A DNA stretch of 13,007 nucleotides from Archaeoglobaceae archaeon (GTDB lineage: Archaea > Halobacteriota > Archaeoglobi > Archaeoglobales > Archaeoglobaceae), in NCBI GenBank assembly GCA_027016055.1, contig JALWBF010000048.1:1-13007 (forward strand). The letters are read 5' to 3'. Under the pieces are notes generated by a model. The model searched no databases and was not told the DNA's origin. It worked only from the letters and a program-made list of their open reading frames with translations. Made by a program: the position numbers and the translations under genes. Every line of letters begins with the position of its first letter. Positions within the stretch are counted from its first letter, which is position 1. Shown in pieces: positions 6,895 to 13,007 of the stretch.

Positions 6895-8033
6895 TTGCCG
6901 AACATGATCCCCATGAGCTTTAACCCATCGATAAGTCCGAATCTGCCCTTTCTACAGCTAAATTCGTTGAACTCCCTAACATCATCCTTCTTCCATCCGT
7001 ATATCAAGAAAGGAACGGGCTCGGCAACATGCGTTCTCACGGCAACTGGTGTTGGATGATCGGGCAGAAGCATTATTCTCGTTTCCTCCAAATCCAATCG
7101 ATCGATCAGGTATCCGACTATCTTTTCGTCGTATATCGATATCGCCTCCACCTTCTTCTCAGCATCGCCTTCGTGACCGACTTCATCTATTCCCTCTGTA
7201 TGTAAAACTACAAAGTCCTTATCCTTCAAGCTCTTCAGCACAGCCCTTGCCAATCCTCTGTAGTTCGTATCGATGTAACCCGTGGCGCCTTTTACTTCAA
7301 CAACTTCAAATCCCAAGCCCCTTCCAATTCCCTTGAGAAGGTCAACCTCTGATATCATAACTCCGCTCACGCCCCATCTCTCCCCAAACTTCGGAAACTT
7401 CGGCATCCTTCCTCCGCCCCAGATCCACACCATGTTAGCTTTTCTCGTAACTTCAGGAACAATCTTCTTTGATTTCTCCATCAAATCGATCAGAAGCTTC
7501 GCAAGCTCTTTATCTTTTGGCAAATACTTTGAAATCCGTTCTCCTTGAATATCGTGTGGCGGTGTAGTCTTAACGTTGTCATCGAATTCCCTGTCGATCG
7601 TTAAAAGGTTTCTATAGCTCGTTCCGTGATGGAATCGGACGAAATCATATTCTACCGCTTCGTTCAAAGCATCTATAACCTCCTTAGCCTCTTCATCTTC
7701 GATCCTTCTTCCGCTGTAATCTACCATTATCCCGTTCTCAACGTAAACGAGGTTACACCGAAAAACCAGCTTTCCCTTTATCCCCTTTGCGAGGGCTTCT
7801 ATTGGTCCTCTGCCGGTGTAGTATTTCCGAACGTCAACACCCAAAATTGTTAGATTGGCAACATCGCTTCCCGGTTCGAATCCTTTCGGTATCGTTTCTG
7901 CTAATCCGCATGCGCCCTCCTTAGCAAGAAAATCCATGTTCGGAGTATCAGCTACTTCAAGCGGAGTTTTGTTGCCCAACTTTTTAACCTTCCAATCTGC
8001 CATACCATCTGGAATGAGAAGGAGATACTTCAT
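6891..8033 (-). CDS. apgM: Archaeal cofactor-independent phosphoglycerate mutase
   Basis: Interconverts 3-phosphoglycerate and 2-phosphoglycerate in glycolysis and gluconeogenesis, in the cytoplasm, without 2,3-bisphosphoglycerate. It belongs to the alkaline phosphatase superfamily. LLLIPDGMADW (4-14) supplies the first metal-binding Asp9; GSDVANLTILG (55-65) has the catalytic Ser56 that carries the phosphoryl group; GIDEVGHEGD (281-290) with Asp283 and His287, and LLPDHPTPVAVRTH (322-335) with Asp325, His326 and His335 complete the two-metal site. The length of 380 residues is slightly under the usual 400. ATG 8033 is chosen because it begins the family's usual N-terminus; a TTG at 8060 would add nine unlikely residues. 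No Shine-Dalgarno site is seen. The gene is first in a unit with DUF2070 and is divergent from the DUF47 gene. Confidence 0.93.
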   Translation of the reverse strand: MKYLLLIPDGMADWKVKKLGNKTPLEVADTPNMDFLAKEGACGLAETIPKGFEPGSDVANLTILGVDVRKYYTGRGPIEALAKGIKGKLVFRCNLVYVENGIMVDYSGRRIEDEEAKEVIDALNEAVEYDFVRFHHGTSYRNLLTIDREFDDNVKTTPPHDIQGERISKYLPKDKELAKLLIDLMEKSKKIVPEVTRKANMVWIWGGGRMPKFPKFGERWGVSGVMISEVDLLKGIGRGLGFEVVEVKGATGYIDTNYRGLARAVLKSLKDKDFVVLHTEGIDEVGHEGDAEKKVEAISIYDEKIVGYLIDRLDLEETRIMLLPDHPTPVAVRTHVAEPVPFLIYGWKKDDVREFNEFSCRKGRFGLIDGLKLMGIMFGK

Positions 8034-8068
8034 AACGCAAGGATGTCGTTGGGTATTCAAATCTTTTC

Positions 8069-8098
8069 GAAGGTCTTAAATATGTTAAAATTATAAAT
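8069..8098. promoter_or_regulatory. Shared divergent promoter between apgM and the DUF47 gene
   Basis: Only 70 bp separate the two starts. The element CTTAAATATG (8074-8083 region) is TATA-like on both strands. Rightward it is about 26 nt from the ATG at 8104, giving a leaderless DUF47 transcript. Leftward, the same element or TTTATAAT at about 8097-8090 would start the apgM transcript roughly 20-35 nt before its ATG. This is inference from position. Confidence 0.4.
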
Positions 8099-8103
8099 GA
8101 GCT

Positions 8104-8757
8104 ATGGTTAAATTTATCAGGCATGTATTCGATGTATTCGGTTATTCTCCTTTTCCAGACCTGTTTGAGCATGCTAATTTATGCGTGAAGTGTGTTCATC
8201 TCATCGGAAAGGTAATAGATGCTTATGGAAGTGAGTATGTAATTGAACTCGTTAAGAAGATCGATAATATAGAAAAGAAGGCTGATAAGATTAAGGAGAG
8301 AATAGGAAAGTATCTTTCGGATCCTATAATTTTGCCCGTCAATAAGTATGCCGTGTTAAATATTGTAATTCTTCAAGATAACGTGATCGATCTATGTAAG
8401 GATTTAGCTGTTCTTTTGACAATTAGGGATCTTAGACTTCCGGATGAGATCAAAGGACTCGTTGATAAAATCATAAAGATTTCGGATGAGTATTTCGAAC
8501 TTTACGCGCACATAAAGCCCCTCTTAGCAAAAGCGTTTGTGAAATCTGAGGTGAGCGAGGCTCTTGGACATGTGAACAAAATAGTGAAAATTGGCGAAGA
8601 GTTTGAGAAAAAGTATTTGGAGATCTGCGGGGAAGTTTTTGAAGGTTTGAAGCCAGCTGAATTGGTTTTACTTAGAGAATTGATAATATACCTTTCGAGA
8701 ATTGTCGAAAACATTGTCAATGCCGCAAAGATGTTTAAGATTATGATAGAGAGGTGA
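8104..8757 (+). CDS. PhoU-like protein of the DUF47/TIGR00153 family
   Basis: All-helical cytoplasmic protein of 217 residues. Two PhoU-type signatures are present: NIEKKADKIKERI (55-67) and the second-half copy QDNVIDLCKDLAVLLTIR (91-108), each with the acidic pattern that binds metal in PhoU proteins. Members of this family usually sit next to a Pit-type inorganic phosphate transporter and are thought to control it; no transporter is in this window. C27 and C30 form a CxxC near the N-terminus that is not part of the usual signature. An upstream ATG at 8098 is in another frame and stops after four codons, so ATG 8104 is the start. It has no Shine-Dalgarno site and a TATA-like element at leaderless distance. 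It is followed after 6 bp by a CBS-domain gene with which it forms a unit. Confidence 0.85.
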   Translation: MVKFIRHVFDVFGYSPFPDLFEHANLCVKCVHLIGKVIDAYGSEYVIELVKKIDNIEKKADKIKERIGKYLSDPIILPVNKYAVLNIVILQDNVIDLCKDLAVLLTIRDLRLPDEIKGLVDKIIKISDEYFELYAHIKPLLAKAFVKSEVSEALGHVNKIVKIGEEFEKKYLEICGEVFEGLKPAELVLLRELIIYLSRIVENIVNAAKMFKIMIER

Positions 8758-8758
8758 T
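8751..8758 (+). promoter_or_regulatory. Strong Shine-Dalgarno site fixing a TTG start
   Basis: GAGGTGAT overlaps the stop codon of the DUF47 gene (TGA 8755-8757) and is 5 nt before TTG 8764. It supports the rare start codon and translational coupling of the two genes. Confidence 0.75.
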
Positions 8759-8763
8759 ACGAT

Positions 8764-9147
8764 TTGAAGGTTAGGGAGCTTATTTGGAGGGAGTTGGTAA
8801 CCATAAAGCCGGATGCAAGTGTTGAGGAAGCAATAGACGTTATGCTCAAAAAAGGAATAAGATCTCTGCTTGTGGAGCCATCGGAAGGCGACGAATATTG
8901 TATTCTGACAGTCAGAGATATCGTTTTTAAGGTTATAGCCAAGAATCTGAAACCTAAAGATGTCAAAGTTTCTGATGTTTGTTCTAAGCCGGTGGTCACG
9001 ATTGAAGCGGATAGGACAGTAGAGGATGCGATAAAGATAATGGCTGACAAAAATCTCGCAAGGCTCGTGGTAGTTGAAAAGGGAAAACCCATCGGAATGA
9101 TCACACTTATGGATGTTATGAAGGCATCCCGAGTTGGTGGAATTTAG
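8764..9147 (+). CDS. Protein of two CBS domains (CBS pair)
   Basis: Regulatory protein of 127 residues consisting of one Bateman module. CBS 1 covers about 1-58 (TIKPDASVEEAIDVMLKKGI, then LTVRDIV) and CBS 2 about 65-124 (VTIEADRTVEDAIKIMADKN, then GMITLMDVMKAS). The typical xTxxD ribose-contacting position is present in each half in the form LTVRD (48-52) and ITLMD (113-117). Such modules sense AMP, ATP or related adenosyl ligands. There is no fused effector domain, so it must act on a partner; its position 6 bp after the DUF47 gene makes that PhoU-like protein the first candidate. It starts at TTG, supported by a strong Shine-Dalgarno site. The stop is followed after 37 nt by a tRNA gene with its own promoter. 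Confidence 0.9.
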   Translation: MKVRELIWRELVTIKPDASVEEAIDVMLKKGIRSLLVEPSEGDEYCILTVRDIVFKVIAKNLKPKDVKVSDVCSKPVVTIEADRTVEDAIKIMADKNLARLVVVEKGKPIGMITLMDVMKASRVGGI

Positions 9148-9160
9148 CGAAATATTTTTA
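9148..9160 (+). promoter_or_regulatory. Promoter of the tRNA-Val gene
   Basis: CGAAATATTTTTA overlaps the end of the CBS gene region and lies with its TATA core (9151-9160) about 25-34 nt before the tRNA. The CGAAA flank resembles a BRE. A transcript would begin within a few bases of the mature 5' end. Confidence 0.5.
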
Positions 9161-9184
9161 ACAGTTTTTGAATATCCTATAAAG

Positions 9185-9257
9185 GGGCCCGTGGTCTAGG
9201 GGTTATGACGCCGCCCTCACGAGGCGGAGGTCGAGGGTTCGAGTCCCTCCGGGCCCA
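9185..9257 (+). tRNA. tRNA-Val with anticodon CAC
   Basis: Complete cloverleaf of 73 nt without intron. The 7-bp acceptor stem GGGCCCG/CGGGCCC (9185-9191 with 9250-9256) is perfect, with discriminator A at 9257. The D arm closes with GTC/GAC. The anticodon stem CCGCC/GGCGG holds the loop CTCACGA, in which T33 precedes the anticodon CAC, decoding GUG as valine. The T arm is GAGGG-TTCGAGT-CCCTC. CCA is not encoded and must be added after transcription. T-rich runs follow. Confidence 0.96.
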
Positions 9258-9264
9258 TTACAGC

Positions 9265-9311
9265 TGTTGTTTTCAAGCTTCGGACGTTCAAAACTTTTTA
9301 CCGCCGTTTTT
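9265..9311 (+). terminator. Probable oligo-T termination region after the tRNA
   Basis: Three T-rich runs follow the tRNA at about 9266-9273, 9295-9299 and 9307-9311. Archaeal RNA polymerase stops at such runs. There is no stable hairpin. Confidence 0.3.
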
Positions 9312-9456
9312 AAGGCCATTTTAAGTATTATAAGTATTACGTAAAGTATTTAGAATTAAAACTACTTCACCAAAACTTATTTATTAGTAACATTAATAAA
9401 ATTGAATGCATTATATTTAAGTGGCAAAAATATTCAAGTTTCATCCTATCATGCAT

Positions 9457-9478
9457 TTTGCAGATACTTTGCAGATAC
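9457..9478 (+). repeat. Exact 11-bp tandem repeat, possible operator
   Basis: TTTGCAGATAC occurs twice without a gap, at 9457-9467 and 9468-9478, so the copies are one helical turn apart on one face of the DNA. It lies about 170 bp before the Hdr-Mvh operon. A role as a regulator-binding site is inference. Confidence 0.5.
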
Positions 9479-9612
9479 ATAGACTTCAAATCCTGCTTAT
9501 TATTTATTTTGATTTTCTTTTAACAAATTTAGAAATGGAGTTTTGTATAGCCGAATGAATATTATTGTTAAATTTTATGAAAAAATAGTTAAAAGCATAA
9601 AAATAGATAATG

Positions 9613-9619
9613 TTATATA
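9613..9619 (+). promoter_or_regulatory. Probable TATA box of the hdrA-mvhDGA operon
   Basis: TTATATA is centred about 32 nt before the ATG at 9648, predicting a leader of only a few bases. The absence of a Shine-Dalgarno site before this ATG agrees. CATAAAAATAG at about 9597-9606 is a second candidate with a longer leader. Confidence 0.45.
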
Positions 9620-9647
9620 CTACAACTTCTAAAATAGACCGATCGAA

Positions 9648-11942
9648 ATGAGCGTCGGTGTTATTATTTGCACGTGTGGTAACACTATAAACGATAAAAT
9701 TGACATTGACAGGCTCGTAGAGTTTGCCAAAGGACTTGAGGACGTTTCGATCGTCAAGAAAGTTGACATCTTCTGTAAGAACTATGATCAGATTGTTCAG
9801 GAGTTGAAAGGGAAAATAGACAGATTACTATTTGTAGGGTGTTCTGAGAGAAGCTCGTTAACTTTTAACGAAGATAAAATAGCCCAGATACTTGAAAAGA
9901 TTGGTCTTAACAGGGCGATGTTTGAAGTTGCCAACATAAGGGAGCAGTGTGCATGGGTGCATGAAGACAGGGACGGAGCTACGAGGAAGGCTTTGGATCA
10001 GCTGATGATGGCTTACGTTAAGCTGAGATCGAATAGACCGGCTGGAGAAGCGGTAAAGTTGGAGAAGAGGGTATTGGTGGTTGGAGGTGGAGTTGCCGGA
10101 ATGCAGTGTGCCATAGATTTGGCGAAGGCTGGAATAGATGTCGTGTTGGTCGAAAGGAATCCCTATCTCGGCGGTCACACCGCACAGATTCCGTTGCTGT
10201 TCCAATGCGAAGGCTGGAGCTCGATGTGCACGAGCGAATGTATAGTGCCGGTAATAGCGAGGGAAACAACATTTAACGACAGGATAAAGATAATAACCAA
10301 CGCTGAGGTTAAAGAAGTCGAGAAAGTAAACGGTAACTTTTACGTTACCATAGAACAGAAACCGCAATTTGTCGATCCCAACAAATGCGTTAGCTGTGGA
10401 AAATGCGCGGAAGTTTGTCCAGTAGAAGTTCCTAACGAATTCGACATGAAATTCGGTAAGAGAAAGGCTATAGACAAGGACTTCGCTTTGGCTATCCCGG
10501 ATACATACAACATCGTGGACGAATACTGTAACAGATGCGGTGAGTGTTTGAAGGTCTGTCCGACAAACGCGATAAACTTTGATGCAAAACCTTCGATCTA
10601 TAACTACAAATTCGGAGCGGTCGTAATCGCTACCGGATTCCAAGAGTATGATCTATCCAAGATAGCCGAGCTTAATTACGCTCATCCGGATGTCGTGACG
10701 AGCTTGGAATTCGAGAGATTGCTCACTAAAGGCTTTAAGCGACCGTCGGACGGAAAGACTCCGGAAAGCTTGGTGTTCGTTCTGTGTAGCGGTTCGAGGA
10801 GCGAAAACGGTGACGGAGTTCCATACTGCTCCAAGATCTGCTGTTCCGTCATAATGAAGCTTGCAAACAGGATAGCGACATTATTCCCGGAAACTGAGAT
10901 AACGGTAATTTACAGAGACATAAGAACGCCGGCAAAGCTCGAAGACTTCTACAAGATGGTTGTAAATAAGGGAGTTGAGTTCGTTAAGGGAGAAGTTGAT
11001 GAGATAACGGACGAAAACGGAAAACTGAAGGTTACCGTTTTCAAGGAAGACGGCGGTGAGGAGGAGATAGAAGCCGATATGGTTGTTTTGGCTGAAGCCC
11101 TGATTCCGGCCGGAGTCCAGCTCCTTAAGAAGTTCGGTGTCGTTACCGATAAGTTCGGATTTCCGATAGAGTTCCAGCCCCGTATAATAAATCCGAACGA
11201 GACCTACGTTGATAGGGTCTTCGTCGTTGGAACTGCTAAGGGGCCAAGTATAGTTCAGGAGAGCGTGGAATCGGGAAGTGCGGTGGCTATGAGAATCGTT
11301 GAGATTCTGAAGGACGGAGAAAAGAAGCTTCAGAAATTCGTTTCATATGTGAACAAAGATCTATGCTCCAAATGCGGAATCTGTGCATCGATGTGTCCGC
11401 ACGATGCTATAAGAATTAAGGAGGACGGGGCGGAAGTGGATTCGGCCTTCTGCAGGGGATGCGGTTTGTGCATGTCGGTTTGCCCGAACCACGCAATCCA
11501 GCTTATAAACTTCGAGGACAAGCAGTTGCTCGATCAGGTTGAGGTTGCGTTCAAGCATGCCAAGGAGGGAGAGCCGAGAATCCTCGCCATACTTTGCTAC
11601 TGGTGCTCGTATGCCGCAGCTGATCTTATGGGATTGAAGGGATTGAAGCTTCCGGCAAACTTTAGAACGATCAGAATAAGGTGTTCGTCATCGGTAAACG
11701 CCGGAACGCTTCTGGAGATACTGAAAAAGGTCGACGGCGTTTTAATAGCGGGATGCCCACCTAAGAACTGTCACCACGGCTGGGGTAACTACGTTTCAGC
11801 AAAGAGGATCAAGCTCATGAACGAGGCTATGAAACAGCTTGGAATTAATCCAGATAAGCTCAGGTGGGAGTATATAGGCGTTGCGATGTGGGGTCAGCTT
11901 GCTAAGGCGATTAAGGAAATGACCGAGAGGTTGAGATCATGA
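9648..11942 (+). CDS. hdrA: HdrA-MvhD fusion: heterodisulfide reductase subunit A with hydrogenase delta domain
   Basis: Flavin and iron-sulfur subunit of an electron-bifurcating heterodisulfide reductase, cytoplasmic, 764 residues (plain HdrA is about 650). In order: an N-terminal HdrA domain with C8, C10, C43, C65 and C101; an FAD-binding fold with VLVVGGGVAGMQ (142-153) and a GG at 175-176; an inserted 2[4Fe-4S] ferredoxin (C247-C257 and C294-C304); the HdrA cysteine cluster C380, C394, C398 and C399; a second 2[4Fe-4S] ferredoxin (C573-C583 and C602-C612); and, from about 642, an MvhD/FlpD domain with C650, C653, C679, C703 and C708 as [2Fe-2S] ligands. The fusion removes the need for a separate MvhD to link hydrogenase to HdrA. 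It starts a unit with mvhG and mvhA through an ATGA overlap. HdrB and HdrC are not in view. The loop after the FAD fold has three extra cysteines (see findings). Confidence 0.93.
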   Translation: MSVGVIICTCGNTINDKIDIDRLVEFAKGLEDVSIVKKVDIFCKNYDQIVQELKGKIDRLLFVGCSERSSLTFNEDKIAQILEKIGLNRAMFEVANIREQCAWVHEDRDGATRKALDQLMMAYVKLRSNRPAGEAVKLEKRVLVVGGGVAGMQCAIDLAKAGIDVVLVERNPYLGGHTAQIPLLFQCEGWSSMCTSECIVPVIARETTFNDRIKIITNAEVKEVEKVNGNFYVTIEQKPQFVDPNKCVSCGKCAEVCPVEVPNEFDMKFGKRKAIDKDFALAIPDTYNIVDEYCNRCGECLKVCPTNAINFDAKPSIYNYKFGAVVIATGFQEYDLSKIAELNYAHPDVVTSLEFERLLTKGFKRPSDGKTPESLVFVLCSGSRSENGDGVPYCSKICCSVIMKLANRIATLFPETEITVIYRDIRTPAKLEDFYKMVVNKGVEFVKGEVDEITDENGKLKVTVFKEDGGEEEIEADMVVLAEALIPAGVQLLKKFGVVTDKFGFPIEFQPRIINPNETYVDRVFVVGTAKGPSIVQESVESGSAVAMRIVEILKDGEKKLQKFVSYVNKDLCSKCGICASMCPHDAIRIKEDGAEVDSAFCRGCGLCMSVCPNHAIQLINFEDKQLLDQVEVAFKHAKEGEPRILAILCYWCSYAAADLMGLKGLKLPANFRTIRIRCSSSVNAGTLLEILKKVDGVLIAGCPPKNCHHGWGNYVSAKRIKLMNEAMKQLGINPDKLRWEYIGVAMWGQLAKAIKEMTERLRS

Positions 11943-12883
11943 AGGTCGTTATAGATTGGCTCGCATCCTGTGGGGGTTGCGACGTTTCGATTTTGGATTT
12001 GGGTGTCAAGATACTCGACGTTATCAAAGAGTTTGATATAGTCTACTGGCCGGTAGCATTGGACTTCAAGAGGAAGGATTTAAAGTCGCTCGATAAAGCT
12101 GACATCGCGATCGTGAATGGAGCTGTCAGAACTTCCGAGCAGGAGGAGCAGGTGAAGCTGATAAGGGATAAAGTCGATGTTCTGATAGCATACGGCTCTT
12201 GCGCATGCTTCGGAGGTATTCCGGGATTGGGGAACCAGTTCGATGCCGATGAAATACTAAAAAGGGCTTACGTAGAAACGCCGTCTACTACTGAAGGAAA
12301 GATACCTCAGCCCGTAACAAAGCTGAACGATACTGAACTGACGCTTCCAAAGTTTTTGGACAAGGTCAAACCGCTAGACGAAGTCGTCGAGGTTGACTAC
12401 TATGTCCCGGGCTGTCCGCCTTCATCTTCCACTATCGAGGAGATGATAGATCTTCTGCTGAAAATAAAGAGGGGTGAGAAGCCTGAAAGGAGGGTTTTAG
12501 CTTCGGATAAGTCGTTATGTTATGAATGTCCGAGGTTTAAGTCGTTGGTTAGACCTCCAACCATCAACCGTCCGCATGAAATCATAGCTGATCAGGAAAG
12601 GTGCTTCTTAGAGCAAGGAATTATCTGTCTTGGCTTCGTTACAAGGGGCGGATGCGGAGCGAGGTGTATAAAGGCTAACATGCCGTGTAGGGGTTGCTAC
12701 GGAAAGGTTCCGAACGCTGTCGACTTCGGAACGGAAGCTATCACAGCGATAGCCATGGCTGGAACAGGAGAAGATTATCTACCTCCGATGAGAATCACGG
12801 AAGCTGTTGATAAGATTAGGGATGTTGTCGGGCTGATCTATCAGTTCTGTTTACCTAAATCGAAGTTGGGTGATCTGAAATGA
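11939..12883 (+). CDS. mvhG: [NiFe] hydrogenase small subunit, Mvh/Vhu type (F420-non-reducing)
   Basis: Electron-relay subunit of a group 3c hydrogenase, cytoplasmic, 314 residues, with no twin-arginine signal peptide. The proximal [4Fe-4S] cluster ligands are C11 and C14 (CGGC), C88 (GSCACFGG, 87-93) and C159 (GCPPSS). Eight further cysteines for two more clusters lie at C194, C197, C222, C230, C239, C243, C250 and C253, as expected for MvhG-type subunits. It passes electrons from the Ni-Fe site to the MvhD domain, here fused to the upstream HdrA. ATG 11939 overlaps the HdrA stop (ATGA) with GAGAGGTTGA just before it; its own stop overlaps the mvhA start in the same way, so the three proteins are probably made in step. 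Confidence 0.94.
   Translation: MKVVIDWLASCGGCDVSILDLGVKILDVIKEFDIVYWPVALDFKRKDLKSLDKADIAIVNGAVRTSEQEEQVKLIRDKVDVLIAYGSCACFGGIPGLGNQFDADEILKRAYVETPSTTEGKIPQPVTKLNDTELTLPKFLDKVKPLDEVVEVDYYVPGCPPSSSTIEEMIDLLLKIKRGEKPERRVLASDKSLCYECPRFKSLVRPPTINRPHEIIADQERCFLEQGIICLGFVTRGGCGARCIKANMPCRGCYGKVPNAVDFGTEAITAIAMAGTGEDYLPPMRITEAVDKIRDVVGLIYQFCLPKSKLGDLK
12869..12875 (+). promoter_or_regulatory. Shine-Dalgarno site for mvhA inside mvhG
   Basis: GGTGATC, a perfect anti-16S match, lies 4 nt before the ATG at 12880 and within the last codons of mvhG. Confidence 0.65.
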
Positions 12884-13007
12884 AGAAGATTAGTATCGAT
12901 CCGAACACGAGGCTTGAAGGACACGGTAAAGTGGAGATAATTTTGGATGACGACGGAAACGTTAAGGATGCTTACTTTCAGGTCGTGGAGTTCAGGGGTT
13001 TCGAGAA
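12880..13007 (+). CDS. mvhA: [NiFe] hydrogenase large subunit, Mvh/Vhu type (3' partial)
   Basis: Catalytic subunit that binds the Ni-Fe centre and splits H2. Only the first 42 codons are present. The opening ISIDPNTRLEGHGKVEI is the N-terminal signature of [NiFe] hydrogenase large subunits, with the conserved RLEGHG and the Glu of that motif. The active-site cysteine pairs are further downstream, beyond the window, so whether the Ni ligands are Cys or Sec cannot be seen. ATG overlaps the mvhG stop (ATGA) and has a strong ribosome-binding site. Confidence 0.93.
   Translation, partial: MKKISIDPNTRLEGHGKVEIILDDDGNVKDAYFQVVEFRGFE

Larger units (their letters stand above)
9258..9647. other. AT-rich intergenic region of 390 nt before the Hdr-Mvh operon
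   Basis: No open frame of useful length is seen. The content is: T-rich runs near the tRNA; three AAGTATT copies at 9323, 9332 and 9344; a TATA-like TTATATTTAA at 9411-9420 with no gene at the expected distance; an exact 11-bp tandem repeat at 9457-9478; and the probable promoter of the hdrA-mvhD gene near 9613. The length is unusual for this compact genome and suggests room for regulators. Confidence 0.5.

Noticed and set aside
8034..8060. TTG at 8060 as the start of apgM
   Set aside because: It adds nine residues unlike the family N-terminus; ATG 8033 starts directly at the conserved LLLIPDGMADW.
8502..9104. Minus-strand open frame of 200 codons across the DUF47-CBS junction
   Set aside because: It lies opposite two well-supported genes, is low in complexity with many Ser and Ile, and has no promoter or ribosome-binding site.
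9185..9257. tRNA as an integration site for a mobile element
   Set aside because: No second copy of the tRNA 3' end, no integrase and no foreign-looking genes occur downstream; core metabolic genes follow.
9858..10643. Minus-strand open frame of 261 codons inside hdrA
   Set aside because: It is antisense to conserved HdrA coding sequence and its protein has no family features.

Overview
The window reads as chromosomal DNA from a hyperthermophilic euryarchaeon, most likely of the Archaeoglobales (Archaeoglobus, Geoglobus or Ferroglobus type). Reasons: it combines an FwdF-type polyferredoxin, an HdrA-MvhD fusion beside an Mvh/Vhu-type [NiFe] hydrogenase, archaeal Topo VI subunit B, archaeal-type phosphoglycerate mutase, DUF2070 and a TIGR00153/DUF47 protein. 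Base composition is moderate to AT-rich, proteins are rich in Lys, Glu and Ile, TATA boxes lie about 25-30 nt before starts, and Shine-Dalgarno sites are of the GGTGAT/GAGGTGAT type. The genus is inference; no database was searched.

Layout. (1) 1-1211, plus strand: a polyferredoxin with eight [4Fe-4S] motifs, open at the left edge. It converges on, and overlaps by 20 bp, a radical SAM/SPASM protein on the minus strand (1192-2580). (2) The radical SAM gene diverges from a small winged-helix regulator (2666-2977); the two face each other across a pair of near-identical inverted TATA elements. (3) 2978-3135 is non-coding and begins with a GC-rich 67-nt element closed by a perfect 8-bp stem, a candidate structured RNA or terminator. 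(4) 3136-5174, minus strand: a stand-alone Lrp/AsnC ligand-binding (RAM) protein coupled by an ATGA overlap to topoisomerase VI subunit B, without subunit A. (5) 5221-8033, minus strand: cofactor-independent phosphoglycerate mutase coupled by a GTGA overlap to a DUF2070 membrane protein. (6) 8104-9147, plus strand, divergent from the mutase: a PhoU-like DUF47 protein followed by a two-CBS-domain protein that starts at TTG. (7) A tRNA-Val(CAC) at 9185-9257. (8) A 390-nt AT-rich gap holding an exact 11-bp tandem repeat and the likely promoter of the next operon. (9) 9648 to the right edge, plus strand: an HdrA-MvhD fusion, the hydrogenase small subunit MvhG and the start of the large subunit MvhA, all joined by ATGA overlaps.

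How the genes work together. The right-hand operon encodes an H2-oxidising, electron-bifurcating Mvh-Hdr-type module: MvhA/MvhG oxidise H2, the MvhD domain passes electrons to HdrA, and the HdrA flavin is the probable bifurcation site. HdrB and HdrC are not in the window. The polyferredoxin at the left is the kind of iron-sulfur wire that serves formylmethanofuran dehydrogenase in the C1 pathway. The middle of the window is mostly housekeeping (DNA topology, glycolysis/gluconeogenesis, probable phosphate-linked regulation).

I see no CRISPR array, insertion sequence, toxin-antitoxin pair or prophage. The least explained items are the GC-rich structured element at 2978-3045, the DUF2070 protein with its His/Asp motifs, the RAM-Top6B coupling, and the rewritten cysteine loop in HdrA.
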